Source: DASVHS01 sp035468985
Lineage (GTDB): Bacteria; Acidobacteriota; Thermoanaerobaculia; Gp7-AA8
Direction of reading: 5' to 3'
Assembly: GCA_035468985.1 (NCBI GenBank)
Contig: DATISF010000077.1
Span: 1 to 64,000 of the forward strand
DNA: 64,000 nt
Under the pieces are notes generated by a model. That model worked only from the letters and a program-made list of their open reading frames with translations. It was not told the origin of the DNA and did not search any database. The position numbers and the translations under genes are program-made. Positions 14,684 through 23,388 of this stretch are shown here, in pieces; within the stretch, counting starts at the first letter, position 1, and every line of letters starts with the position of its first letter.

Positions 14684-16153
14684 CTACTTCTCGTCCCCCA
14701 CCACCTCGCTCGGCAACTTCACCAGCACTCCCGCGCGCGGCGCCTCCTTCACATCGAAGCCGTTCATGTTCGCGATCTCTTCGGCGTCGGCGGCATTGCC
14801 GGTGGCGCGGCGCGCGAGGACGCTCCAAGAGTCGCCGGAGCGCGCGGTCTCGACGCGAATGCGCGCCGGTTGTGCGCCGCGCGCACGCCCAAGATCGATC
14901 ACCGCGCGCTGCAGAATGTCGCCGAGAGGACTCCGATCACGCGAGAGCGATGGAGAGAGGAACATCATGACCGCAACGTGATCGCCGTGGAGGAACTGCG
15001 TCGTCTCCACTCCGACCGGGCCCGAATCGGTCTGACCCGACCAGACGTCGATGACGAACCGCTGCCCGCTCCCGATCGTCGTTTCGCGTGAGCCGGCAAA
15101 CTGCAGTCCCATCTGCTGGAACTTCGCGCGGATGGCGTCCTGGGCGTTGGAACCCTGCAGCTCACGGGCCTCGACTTCCTGCACCATGAACGCCGAGTTC
15201 TGCGCTCGCCCCTTCGGCGTCATGGCGAAGAGCATTCCCTCCGCCACCGTCGGACTCCATCCGGCCGGCGCCTGGACGATCAGGCCGTGCTCTCGGTCGT
15301 AGACCGTACCGGCGCGGATCGTGACCCGCTCGGTGCTGTTCGCCGTCATGATTCCGTCGGTGAGGCGGACGTAGGGCGCGCGCTGCGGCTCGTTCGCGAG
15401 AGCGGCCGGATTCGTCGCCGCGATCTCCTTCAATTTGCCTTCGACGTCGCGCACGCGTCTGGCCGGATCGGGGTGCGACTGGAAGTACCGCTCGATGCCG
15501 GCGACCGGATGTTTGTCGAGACGCTGCAGCGTGACGAGCATCCGCTCCGATCCGATGGGATTCCACCCGGCGCGGGCGACGTATTCCGTCCCGACGAGGT
15601 CCGCCTGGCTCTCCTGCGAGCGCGAATAGCGCTGAAAGAGCAGACCGAGCCCGAGCTCGGCGAGCTGTCCGTACTGCTGCGTCGCTTCCGGCCCGGCGAT
15701 CACCGCGCCGAGGACCATGCCAAACTGAGCGAGCTGGACGCGCGAGATCTGTTGCGCCGCATGGCGCGCGGTGACGTGGGTGATCTCGTGTCCGAGGACG
15801 CCGGCCAGCTCGTCCTCGGAGTTGATCCGCTCGAGCATGCCGCGGGTGATGTAGACGTATCCGCCGGGCAGCGCCATGGCGTTGACCATCGGCGTGTCGA
15901 TGACGGTGAAGTGCCACGGCAGATTCGGTCGATCGGACGCGGCGGCCAGGCGATGACCGACCGTATCCACAAGCCGGTTCAGCTCCGGTTTCTCGTCGTA
16001 GACGCCGAATTGCCGGATGACCTGCTCGTGGGACTGCTGTCCGATCTGGATCTCCTGGCCCTCGGAGACGATGTTGAACTCGCGCTTGTGCGTGACCGGA
16101 TTCGTCGCGCACGCGACAGTGAGGAGAAGCGAGGCGAAGAGCAACTTGCGCAT
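14684..16153 (-). CDS. M48-family metalloprotease with C-terminal LysM-like segment
   Basis: 489 residues. An N-terminal export signal (ASLLLTVACATNP) has a Cys at residue 15, so a lipoprotein is likely. The zinc motif is HEITHVTARHAA, with a third ligand in ESQADLVGTEY. This is the BepA/LoiP/YcaL type of periplasmic M48 protease, which deals with outer-membrane protein quality control. The last 60 residues (SWSVLARRATGNAADAEEIANMNGF) resemble a LysM or peptidoglycan-binding module, which is common after this catalytic domain in soil bacteria. It diverges from the PilN-like gene. Confidence 0.88.
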   Translation of the reverse strand: MRKLLFASLLLTVACATNPVTHKREFNIVSEGQEIQIGQQSHEQVIRQFGVYDEKPELNRLVDTVGHRLAAASDRPNLPWHFTVIDTPMVNAMALPGGYVYITRGMLERINSEDELAGVLGHEITHVTARHAAQQISRVQLAQFGMVLGAVIAGPEATQQYGQLAELGLGLLFQRYSRSQESQADLVGTEYVARAGWNPIGSERMLVTLQRLDKHPVAGIERYFQSHPDPARRVRDVEGKLKEIAATNPAALANEPQRAPYVRLTDGIMTANSTERVTIRAGTVYDREHGLIVQAPAGWSPTVAEGMLFAMTPKGRAQNSAFMVQEVEARELQGSNAQDAIRAKFQQMGLQFAGSRETTIGSGQRFVIDVWSGQTDSGPVGVETTQFLHGDHVAVMMFLSPSLSRDRSPLGDILQRAVIDLGRARGAQPARIRVETARSGDSWSVLARRATGNAADAEEIANMNGFDVKEAPRAGVLVKLPSEVVGDEK

Positions 16154-16182
16154 GGCGGACGCTACTGCAAGGCGGATTCCCG

Positions 16183-16188
16183 TACACT
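16183..16188 (+). promoter_or_regulatory. Candidate -10 element TACACT before the PilN-like gene
   Basis: TACACT sits eight bases before GTG 16197. Transcription would start near 16195, so the GTG would be read from an almost leaderless mRNA. No clear -35 is seen. Confidence 0.35.
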
Positions 16189-16196
16189 TTGCAACC

Positions 16197-16619
16197 GTGC
16201 TGAAATGGATTGCGCTCGTGCTCTCGCTCCTGGCCTGCGGCTTCTACGACTTCGTGCAACAGCGGAAGCTCGCCGACATGCACGCCGAGATCAAGATCAA
16301 ACAGGCCGAGCTGCGGCCGCTGGCGCCGTTCGATGCGGAGGTGCAGGTCTTCCAGAAGAACAAGGACCGGCTGCAGCGACGCATCGATCTCATCAACCAG
16401 CTGAAACAGAACCAGCATGTGCCTTTTCAGGCGGTTGCGATGCTGGCCGGTGAGGAAAGCGCGCCGATCGAATCGGCGGCCGTCATCCCGCGGGGCGGAC
16501 TGGTGATCAACGGCCGCGCCGATTCCGACGCCACGATCGAACAGCTCGCGCAACGCTTGCGCGCAACTGAGAAACACGTCGCGCCGGATCACTCGTTCGA
16601 ATTGCAGGTGACGCCATGA
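16197..16619 (+). CDS. PilN-like pilus/secretion assembly protein
   Basis: About 140 residues: a short N-terminus, one membrane helix (LKWIALVLSLLACGFYDF), a coiled segment (QQRKLADMHAEIKIKQAEL) and a small C-terminal beta/alpha domain (VIPRGGLVINGRADSDATIEQLAQRL). This is the plan of PilN/GspL-C type proteins of type IV pilus alignment complexes. The GTG start is preferred over ATG 16152 because a -10-like TACACT lies just before it and the ATG would overlap the divergent M48 gene; it is not certain. It ends in an ATGA overlap with the PilO-like gene. No PilM, PilP or PilQ is nearby. Confidence 0.65.
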   Translation: MLKWIALVLSLLACGFYDFVQQRKLADMHAEIKIKQAELRPLAPFDAEVQVFQKNKDRLQRRIDLINQLKQNQHVPFQAVAMLAGEESAPIESAAVIPRGGLVINGRADSDATIEQLAQRLRATEKHVAPDHSFELQVTP

Positions 16620-17125
16620 GGCAGTTCGTCCTCATCCTCATCGCTCTCGCCCTTCCGCCCACCGTCTACTTTCAGACGCTCGGGGAGAAGCGCGAACGGC
16701 AGAGCAGGATGGCGGACAGCGCGATCCTGGATCTCGACCGGCGCATCGAACAGTCGCGCGCGGCACAGCGCAAGATCACGCAGTTCCATGAAGAGCTCGA
16801 CCGGCTGGCCGTGGAGAACGAAAAGCTCCGGCGGATTCTCCCTCCCGACTTGTCCGTCGGCGAGATCCGCGCGCTCATCGACGCGAATGCATCGCAGACC
16901 GGCGTGCGGATCGCGCGTTTCGAGCCGCGCAAGCCGGTGAAGGATGTCTACACGTTTCTGTCAATCGACATGGAAGTGATCGGAAACGCGGGCGCCACAT
17001 CCGAGTTCCTGCGGCGAACCTCGGATGCAACCACGATCCTCAACACGTCCGCGATGACCATCCGGAAAGATCCCGCCGGCTGGCGGACCGATTTCGTCAT
17101 GACGGCGTATGCGTTGCCGGACTGA
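16616..17125 (+). CDS. PilO-like pilus/secretion assembly protein
   Basis: 169 residues: an N-terminal helix (FVLILIALALPPTVYFQTL), a long coiled coil (about 30-70, LDRLAVENEKLRRILP) and a C-terminal ferredoxin-like domain with VRIARFEPRKPVKDVYTFL and SEFLRRTSDATTIL. This is the PilO architecture, which pairs with PilN in the inner-membrane alignment complex of type IV pili and related secretion machines. Translational coupling to the PilN-like gene supports the pairing. The 3' end overlaps the convergent gene by 29 bases. Confidence 0.7.
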   Translation: MRQFVLILIALALPPTVYFQTLGEKRERQSRMADSAILDLDRRIEQSRAAQRKITQFHEELDRLAVENEKLRRILPPDLSVGEIRALIDANASQTGVRIARFEPRKPVKDVYTFLSIDMEVIGNAGATSEFLRRTSDATTILNTSAMTIRKDPAGWRTDFVMTAYALPD

Positions 17126-18437
17126 TTTCGTGATGCGTCTGCAATGACGGCGGCCGCGCCGGGGGAAGAGGCGGCTCGAGCCGCAGCACGTTCCCTTCGA
17201 CTCTCCAGTGGCGATCGCCGCACCTCGAGCGTTCATTCAGTTGACCGCGCTTCAAGGCGAGCACCTTCTCTGTCCCTTCGAAATCCAGAAGCATGCGATT
17301 GCCATGAATCGCAAACTCCGCCCCTCCGCCAAACACGCCGAACGGGTTGAACGGAACGCGTTCGCTAACCTGCCACTCGCGCGGCAGGTCGAAGCGGCAG
17401 CCGCGAAGCCGGCGGATGACGGCAGCCTCGCGCAGATCGCTGTCTGCACTCTCCGCCGCGGCGAGACGGACATAGGGCGTGACGAACCACGCACCGCGCT
17501 CCTTCAACGTCTCCTCGGCATCCGTTGCCAGGGCGTCGATCCATTGCTCGTGCGGATCGAACCGGCGGATGGGCAACAGCGCCGGCGGAGCAAGCTTTCG
17601 GGCCACGCCGAGCTGATTCTCCGTCGCGTAGACAACGCTGGAGATTCCGTGGTGAATGGCGAGCATCGCCTGGGTCAGACGTTGCGCGGCGTCGACGCGC
17701 TGCCACGCGCCGTCCTGATCGCCGTTTGTCGCGCTCTGCAGCGCGTCTGCAAGCATGGTCTTCTGAAGTGAGTAAAACGGCGCGAGCTGGCGATTGTTGC
17801 CGGCGAAGCGCGGCGGCTCGCCCTCCAGCAGGAGGTGCTCCAGCTCATCGAGATCCCAACGGTGCTCGATGAGGTAATGATCGAGCTCTCGCGGCACGGG
17901 CATGATGCGATCGTCGCCGCGCTCGACCTCGCCCCAGACATAGTCATTCAGCTCGCGCGGGGCGTCGCTCGACACGTGGTCCGCAGCGCGAAACCGCGCC
18001 GCGATCTGCTCGATGTGCCGGGCGGAATCGTTTTCGGTCACCGCGGCGGGTCGCGGGACGCGTTGGAATCCCTGCGCCACGCGCAATTCGAGAATCGTTG
18101 CCGTGGCCAGCATCCCGACGACGAGCAGAAGCGGGACGGCCACGACGATCGCGAGGAGCGTCTTCCAGCGAAGAAACACGGCGAGCGTCGCGGCGATCAG
18201 CGCAACGAGAAGGCTGTTGAGCGCGGCGAGGAAGAGCAGATCCATCTTCGCTTTCCCCACAGTCGGGTAGAGCGGAAGCGTGGTCACTGCCAGCGCAAAG
18301 CTCGGCGCGTACCGTTCCTCGAACGGCCGCGAAGGCTTCACCGCCTCGGTCCAGGCCGATACGGCCCAGGTCGTCAGGGCGAAGTGGATGATGAATAAGA
18401 GGATGGCCAGAAGGACGAACGTTCTCGGCCGGCTCAC
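17097..18437 (-). CDS. Hypothetical membrane protein
   Basis: About 446 residues from a GTG start (VSRPRTFVLLAILL). Three membrane helices lie within the first 135 residues (about 7-27, 69-97, 103-130), followed by a 300-residue soluble, mostly helical domain. The C-terminus is proline rich (PPLPPARPPS). The domain contains QSATNGDQDGAWQRVDAAQRLTQA-like helices but no catalytic motif or family I can name. An earlier in-frame start at 18506 would add a poorly structured leader. It is convergent with, and overlaps by 29 bases, the PilO-like gene. Confidence 0.65.
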   Translation of the reverse strand: MSRPRTFVLLAILLFIIHFALTTWAVSAWTEAVKPSRPFEERYAPSFALAVTTLPLYPTVGKAKMDLLFLAALNSLLVALIAATLAVFLRWKTLLAIVVAVPLLLVVGMLATATILELRVAQGFQRVPRPAAVTENDSARHIEQIAARFRAADHVSSDAPRELNDYVWGEVERGDDRIMPVPRELDHYLIEHRWDLDELEHLLLEGEPPRFAGNNRQLAPFYSLQKTMLADALQSATNGDQDGAWQRVDAAQRLTQAMLAIHHGISSVVYATENQLGVARKLAPPALLPIRRFDPHEQWIDALATDAEETLKERGAWFVTPYVRLAAAESADSDLREAAVIRRLRGCRFDLPREWQVSERVPFNPFGVFGGGAEFAIHGNRMLLDFEGTEKVLALKRGQLNERSRCGDRHWRVEGNVLRLEPPLPPARPPSLQTHHEISPATHTPS

Positions 18438-18489
18438 AGCATGATTGTATTGGCTGCGATAGGATTTCGAGAACCACAAGGAGGTCCGC

Positions 18490-18963
18490 GTGAAGCGCAC
18501 CATCAACTTTCACCTGAACGGACGCCCGGTATCGCTCGACACCGAAGACGAGCGGACGCTGCTCTGGGTCCTGCGCACCGATCTCGAGTTGACCGGCACC
18601 AAGTACGGCTGCGGCGAAGGAATCTGCGGCTCGTGCACGGTCGTGGTCGACGGCCAGGCCGTGCGTTCGTGCCAGCGATCGCTGGCCAGCGTCGACGGGA
18701 AGAACGTCACCACGATCGAGGGCCTCGAGCACAACGGCAAACTGCACCCGCTGCAGGAAGCGTTCATGGAGCATGGCGGCTTCCAGTGCGGCTTCTGCAC
18801 GTCGGGCATGATCATGAACGCCTATGCATTCCTGAAGCAGCAGCCGAAGCCGGGCCGCGACGCCATCGTCCAGGAGATGGATTCGAATCTCTGCCGGTGC
18901 GGGGCGCATCAGAGGATCGTCGCCGCCATTGCGGATGCGGCGTCCAAAGGAGGTGCGCGATGA
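18490..18963 (+). CDS. (2Fe-2S) subunit of an IorAB-type molybdenum hydroxylase
   Basis: 157 residues, the standard two-cluster small subunit. The plant-type ferredoxin domain has Cys41, Cys46, Cys49 and Cys61 (CGEGICGSC...C). The helical domain has Cys100, Cys103, Cys135 and Cys137 (CGFC...CRC). It passes electrons from the Mo centre of the next gene's product. There is no Tat leader on this subunit; in such enzymes it is co-exported with the large subunit. The start is GTG with a strong AAGGAGG upstream. It overlaps the large-subunit gene by ATGA. The specific substrate (aldehyde, N-heterocycle) is not deducible. Confidence 0.88.
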   Translation: MKRTINFHLNGRPVSLDTEDERTLLWVLRTDLELTGTKYGCGEGICGSCTVVVDGQAVRSCQRSLASVDGKNVTTIEGLEHNGKLHPLQEAFMEHGGFQCGFCTSGMIMNAYAFLKQQPKPGRDAIVQEMDSNLCRCGAHQRIVAAIADAASKGGAR

Positions 18964-21041
18964 GCACGAACCTCGATCGCCGCTCCTTCTGCAAACTCGT
19001 CGGCGGCGGGATCGTCGTGCTGGTCACGACCCGCCCGATGGATCTCTTCGGGCAGCAGCGCCGCGGATATCCGGAAGATCCGAACGCCTACCTGCGCATC
19101 GACGAGAACGGTCACGTCACGCTCTTCTCCGGAAAGATCGAGATGGGACAGGGCGTGCACACGTCGCTCGCGCAGATGGCTGCCGACGAGCTCGGCGTGT
19201 CTCTCGACTCGATCACCATGATCATGGGCGACACGGACGCCTGTCCGTGGGATGCGGGCACGTGGGGATCGCTGACCACGCGCATGTTCGGTCCGGCCGT
19301 TCGCGCCGCGGCCGCGGAAGCGCGCACGGTGCTCATGAATCTCGCGGCGAAGAAACTCGGCGTGCCGCGCGAGAAACTGGTGGTGAACAACGGCGTGGTG
19401 TCGGTCGCCGGCAATCCATCGAAGAAGGTCACGTACGGCGAGCTCGCCAAAGGAAAGCAGATCGAGCGTCTCGTCGACGAGAAGGCCGTGCTCCGCTCGG
19501 TCAAGGAATTCAAGGTCATGGGAAAGTCGCCCAGGCGACTCGATGGCCGCGAGAAAGTCACCGGCAAGGCGCAGTACACCGGCGACATGCGCCTCCCCGG
19601 AATGCTGTACGCGCGCATCCTCCGGCCGCCGATGCACGGCGCAACGCGGAAGTCGCTCGACACATCGAAGGCGAAGGCGCTCGACGGTGTGACGGTCGTC
19701 GAGAAGGACGATCTCGTCGCGGTGCTCCACAAGGATCCGGAGATGGCGGCGAAAGCGCTGTCCCTCATCGCGGCGGAGTGGGACAAGCCGGCAGCGGCGT
19801 TCGATCAGGATTCGGTTCACGACTACTTCGTGAAGAACGCCGGTGAGGGAGAGGTCCGGGTCAACAAGGGCAACATCGCCGACGCCGCTGGCGCCACGCA
19901 GAGCACGTTCAAGATCGGGTATCTCGCCCATGCTCCGATGGAGCCACACACCGCGCTGGCCGAGGCAAAGGACGGAAGGATCACGGTGTGGGCGTCGACG
20001 CAGAGCCCGTTCGGAAATCGGGCCATGATCGCCAAGGCCCTCGGTCTCGACGAGAAACAGGTGCGCGTGATCACGCCGTTCGTCGGCGGCGGGTTTGGCG
20101 GGAAGAGCACCAGCAACCAGGCGCTGGAAGCGGCGCGCCTGACGCAGATCGTCGGGAAGCCGGTGATGGTCCTGTGGACGCGCGGCGAGGAGTTCTTCTA
20201 CGACACGTTTGGTCCCGCCGCCGTCGTGAAGATCGCGTCGTCGATGAACGGCGAGGGAAAGCTCACATCGTGGGACTACAACGTCTATGCGGCGGGCGAT
20301 CGCGCGGCAGAGGTGCTGTACGACATCCCGAACGCAACCGTGAAGACGTACATGTCGCGCAACTCCCCCGGCGGGAAGCTGCATCCGTTCGCCGTCGGAC
20401 CGTGGCGCGCTCCGGGCGCGGGGACCAATGTCTTCGCGCGCGAGTCGCAGATCGACATCATGGCCGCGGCGGCGAAGGCGGATCCGCTCGAGTTCCGTCT
20501 GCGCAACACCACCGATGAGCGCGCGCGGCGTGTGCTGAAAGCGGTCGCCGAGAAACTGGGATGGAAAGCGGCGGCTGGTCCGTCCGGTCAGGGCCGCGGC
20601 ATTGCCGTCGGCATCGACTCCGGAACGTACTGCGCGCTGGCCGCCGAAGTGGCGGTCGACAAGGCCACCGGCGCGATCACCGTCAAGCGCGTGGTCGCAG
20701 CGCAGGACATGGGCATCGTCATCAATCCCGACGGCGCCAAGATGCAGATGGAAGGCTGCGTCACCATGGGCCTCGGCTACGTGCTGAGCGAGGAGTTGCA
20801 GTTCCGCGGCGGCGAGATTCTAGACAAGAATTTCGACACGTACGAGTTGCCGCGCTTCTCGTGGTTGCCGCGCATCGAAACGATCCTGATCTCCAACGAC
20901 GAGCTCTCGCCGCAAGGCGGCGGCGAGCCCGCCATCGTGCCGATGGGCGCCGTCATCGCCAATGCCGTGTTCGACGCGACGGGCGTGAGGATTTACCGGC
21001 TGCCGATGACGAAGGAGAGGGTGAAAAAAGCGCTGGCTTGA
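18960..21041 (+). CDS. Molybdopterin-binding large subunit, IorB-type xanthine oxidase family, Tat-exported
   Basis: 693 residues. The twin-arginine leader is LDRRSFCKLVGGGIVVLV (Arg7-Arg8), so the enzyme should be periplasmic. IorB-type order is seen: the segment KIEMGQGVHTSLAQMAADEL comes first, then RLDGREKVTGKAQYTGD, GGGFGGKST and WRAPG. The C-terminal GGGEPAIVPMGAVIANAVFDATG provides the general base Glu. No FAD subunit follows, as in IorAB and related aldehyde dehydrogenases that use cytochromes as acceptor. The ATG overlaps the small-subunit stop. A family C repeat follows the stop codon directly. Confidence 0.87.
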   Translation: MSTNLDRRSFCKLVGGGIVVLVTTRPMDLFGQQRRGYPEDPNAYLRIDENGHVTLFSGKIEMGQGVHTSLAQMAADELGVSLDSITMIMGDTDACPWDAGTWGSLTTRMFGPAVRAAAAEARTVLMNLAAKKLGVPREKLVVNNGVVSVAGNPSKKVTYGELAKGKQIERLVDEKAVLRSVKEFKVMGKSPRRLDGREKVTGKAQYTGDMRLPGMLYARILRPPMHGATRKSLDTSKAKALDGVTVVEKDDLVAVLHKDPEMAAKALSLIAAEWDKPAAAFDQDSVHDYFVKNAGEGEVRVNKGNIADAAGATQSTFKIGYLAHAPMEPHTALAEAKDGRITVWASTQSPFGNRAMIAKALGLDEKQVRVITPFVGGGFGGKSTSNQALEAARLTQIVGKPVMVLWTRGEEFFYDTFGPAAVVKIASSMNGEGKLTSWDYNVYAAGDRAAEVLYDIPNATVKTYMSRNSPGGKLHPFAVGPWRAPGAGTNVFARESQIDIMAAAAKADPLEFRLRNTTDERARRVLKAVAEKLGWKAAAGPSGQGRGIAVGIDSGTYCALAAEVAVDKATGAITVKRVVAAQDMGIVINPDGAKMQMEGCVTMGLGYVLSEELQFRGGEILDKNFDTYELPRFSWLPRIETILISNDELSPQGGGEPAIVPMGAVIANAVFDATGVRIYRLPMTKERVKKALA

Positions 21042-21042
21042 A

Positions 21043-21097
21043 TGGAGCCCCGGCTTCAGCCGGGGAAATGGGGCACCGGCTGAAGCCGGTGCTCCAT
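21043..21097. repeat. Family C palindromic repeat, copy 2
   Basis: TGGAGCCCCGGCTTCAGCC ... CCGGCTGAAGCCGGTGCTCCAT, containing the perfect palindrome CACCGGCTGAAGCCGGTG apart from its centre. It sits between two convergent genes and touches the stop codon region of each, so it may serve as a bidirectional terminator. Confidence 0.8.
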
Positions 21098-21543
21098 CAA
21101 TTCACCGGTTCCTTGATCCAGAACCCGTCCTTCTCTTTCCAGTTGTATCTGGCCTTGCCGTCGACCTTGTGGAGCGAGGCGTCGCTCATCACGAGCTTCT
21201 CGCCGTCGTCCTTCATGAAGAAATCGACATCGACGGTGTGGCCGTCATCCGACTTGAAATCGGTGCAGGCGAAGTAAGTCTTCGGATCGATCTGCGCCAG
21301 CCGCTCGCGATGGACGTGATCGAGCTTCATGCTCCACGTCTTCTGATCGTCCTTCATCGTGTACACGCCGCCGTTCTTCTGCTGCGTGGCCTCGATGTCG
21401 GCGGTGATCGCCTTCGCCAGCTCGTCCATGGTGTAGGAATGCTTCGGCTTCTCCTTCGTCTCTTCGGGATGCTCCGGATGCTCCTGGGCGATGACGAATG
21501 CGGGAGCGAGGAGCAGCGCGCACAGAATCAGAAAACGTTTCAT
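21097..21543 (-). CDS. Secreted hypothetical protein
   Basis: 148 residues. The Sec signal is MKRFLILCALLLAPAFVIAQ, followed by a His/Pro/Glu-rich stretch (EHPEHPEETKEKPKHS) and an alpha/beta domain with KTYFACTDFKSDDGHTVDVD and FFMKDDGEKLVM. The His-rich start of the mature protein could bind metal, a guess. The downstream ATG was chosen because AAAGGAG sits at the right distance before it. No family is recognised. Confidence 0.7.
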   Translation of the reverse strand: MKRFLILCALLLAPAFVIAQEHPEHPEETKEKPKHSYTMDELAKAITADIEATQQKNGGVYTMKDDQKTWSMKLDHVHRERLAQIDPKTYFACTDFKSDDGHTVDVDFFMKDDGEKLVMSDASLHKVDGKARYNWKEKDGFWIKEPVN

Positions 21544-21974
21544 GAAGACTCCTTTCATTCCGAGCGGATCGGCGACTCGGTCATTCGGGTGCGCCGATTA
21601 TAGGCGTCAGGCCTGAGGCCTCAGGGAACCTCTGCACAAGTCGTCATCCTGAGCCGGCGAAGCGCGGGCGAAAGGATCTCAGCGAAAACGCCTGCCATTT
21701 CGAGATCCTTCGCCGTCTTCGCGGCTCAGGATGACGTGAACCCCGACGTGCGCGGTCCTAGAGGTGTGAACCTCTGTACAAGTCGTCATCCTGAGCCGGC
21801 GAAGCGCGGGCGAAAGGATCTCAGGATGCGAAAACGCCCGCGATCACGTAGGGCCGACTCTCAGTCGGCCCCGGGCCCGCCCGCCATTTCGAGATCCTTC
21901 GCCGTCTTCGCGGCTCAGGATGACGGGAACAACGACTTGCGCAGAGGTTCTGCCTCGGGCCTGACGCCTAAGTC
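21544..21974. repeat. Gene-free composite repeat block with inverted ends and nested A-in-B copies
   Basis: Inverted ends: TAGGCGTCAGGCC at 21601-21613 and its inverse at 21958-21970, each followed inward by a GAACCTCTGC word. Between them lie two family B copies (21643-21735 and 21785-21924) in a direct repeat with a period of about 142 bases. The second B copy contains a family A fragment (21845 to about 21880) between its arms. No open frame here looks coding. The block abuts the stop codon of the serine hydrolase gene. Confidence 0.8.
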
Positions 21975-23333
21975 CTACTCCGCAACCATCAACTGCTCGA
22001 GCTTCCCGTCCGGCATGGTGAACGTCCAGGCGCGGAGCGTCTTTTTCGGGAACACCACCCGGTAATTGCGCAGGGTCATGCCGCCGCGGAGGCTTTCCCG
22101 CGTCTGGGTGAACTCGGTCGGCGTCCCGAGCGGTGCCAGGGATGCGGCGAAATCGCGCAGCGCGGTCTCGTTGAGGTAGGCGTTCGCGTTCGCGGTGAAG
22201 AGCGAGCGATCGATCCGGCCCTTCTGCAGCCCGGCGAAAATCGTCTTCGCCTGTTCGAGCTCCTTCCCGCCGGGCGGCGTGAAGATCAGATCGGCGATCT
22301 TCGTTGCGATCTGGCTCGATGCACCGGTGGCGTCGAGATTCGTCTGCACCACGATCGCCACGCGGTCGTCGGGATAGACCTGGTTCGTCGCGGTGAAACC
22401 GGAGACCTCGCCTCCGTGCGAGATGAGGCGGCGGCCGCCGATCAGGGCCACGTTGACGCCGAGCCCGTAACTCGTTCCTGCGCCATCCTTCAGGCGGATC
22501 TCCGTCTGCAGCGCGCGATACGACTCCGGTTTCATCAGCCGCTGCTCGATCATGGAGATGTCCCACTTCGCGAGGTCGGCGGCAGTCATGGCCAGCTCGC
22601 CCGCGGCGAACATCCACCCTTTCCCTTCCTTCGGCGCGGGGCGCGGCGGGCCGAGCGCGTAACGGAGGTAGCGCGCGGCATCATTCGGACCGAGCGGCCC
22701 GGAGTCCGTGTCCGCCACGCTCGTCATCTGCAGCGGACCGAACACCCGCTGCTGGAGAAACGCGAGCAGCGGCATGGCGGCGACGCGTTCCACGATCTGT
22801 CCGGCAATGACGTAGTTCGTGTTGCTGTACTGCCATCGCGTTCCGGGATCGAAGTCCAGCCCCTTGCGCCCCCACTGATCCATGATCTCCCGCGCGGTCA
22901 CCGGCTGCAGCATCGGCGGCATGACGTAGTCCTGCGGCCAGAAATCCTGATAGCCCGACGTCATCGACAGGAGCTGGCGGATCGTGACGTCGTTCGAACG
23001 CGTGAGCTCCGGCAGCCAGCGCACGACCTTGTCGTCGAGCGAGAGCTTCCCTTCCTCCGCCAGCATCAGCACCGCCGTGGCGGTGAACTGCTTGCTGATC
23101 GAGCCGATGCTGTAGCGCATCTGCGGATTGGCGGGCGTCTTCGTCTCCAGGTTCGCCAGGCCGTAGGCGTGCGTGTAGACGAGCTTTCCGTCGCGCACCA
23201 CGGCGATGGATGCGCTCGGCGCACCGGTTTTCTTCAGGATGTCGGTGGCGGCGCTGTCGACCGCGGTCGTGAACGGGTCCTGCCCGAAAAGCGGAAGAGC
23301 GGCGAAGAGAAGTGCGGCAGTCAATCGCGACAT
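21975..23333 (-). CDS. Secreted serine hydrolase, class C beta-lactamase / esterase family
   Basis: 452 residues with a signal peptide (MSRLTAALLFAALPLFGQ). Catalytic motifs: Ser78-x-x-Lys81 in YSIGSISKQF, Tyr169-Ser-Asn171 in WQYSNTNY, and the third box SHGGEVSGF. The C-terminal 100 residues form an extra domain often found in these penicillin-binding-like esterases. The family includes beta-lactamases, D-aminopeptidases and esterases; there is no sign that it is a resistance enzyme. It diverges from a small membrane protein gene; the spacer carries overlapping -10 hexamers for both. Confidence 0.87.
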   Translation of the reverse strand: MSRLTAALLFAALPLFGQDPFTTAVDSAATDILKKTGAPSASIAVVRDGKLVYTHAYGLANLETKTPANPQMRYSIGSISKQFTATAVLMLAEEGKLSLDDKVVRWLPELTRSNDVTIRQLLSMTSGYQDFWPQDYVMPPMLQPVTAREIMDQWGRKGLDFDPGTRWQYSNTNYVIAGQIVERVAAMPLLAFLQQRVFGPLQMTSVADTDSGPLGPNDAARYLRYALGPPRPAPKEGKGWMFAAGELAMTAADLAKWDISMIEQRLMKPESYRALQTEIRLKDGAGTSYGLGVNVALIGGRRLISHGGEVSGFTATNQVYPDDRVAIVVQTNLDATGASSQIATKIADLIFTPPGGKELEQAKTIFAGLQKGRIDRSLFTANANAYLNETALRDFAASLAPLGTPTEFTQTRESLRGGMTLRNYRVVFPKKTLRAWTFTMPDGKLEQLMVAE

Positions 23334-23356
23334 GCGTGAGATCGTATCAGCGCCCG

Positions 23357-23364
23357 ACTATACT
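23357..23364. promoter_or_regulatory. Overlapping divergent -10 elements (ACTATACT)
   Basis: The octamer gives TATACT on the plus strand (toward the membrane protein at 23389) and TATAGT on the minus strand (toward the serine hydrolase at 23333). No convincing -35 elements are seen on either side. Confidence 0.4.
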
Positions 23365-23388
23365 TGCCTCAAACCGACAGGAGATTGC

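Noticed and set aside
18441..18959. In-frame extension upstream of the IorB-like gene
   Set aside because: It is the +1 shadow of the (2Fe-2S) gene; the Tat leader begins at 18960 with an ATGA overlap.
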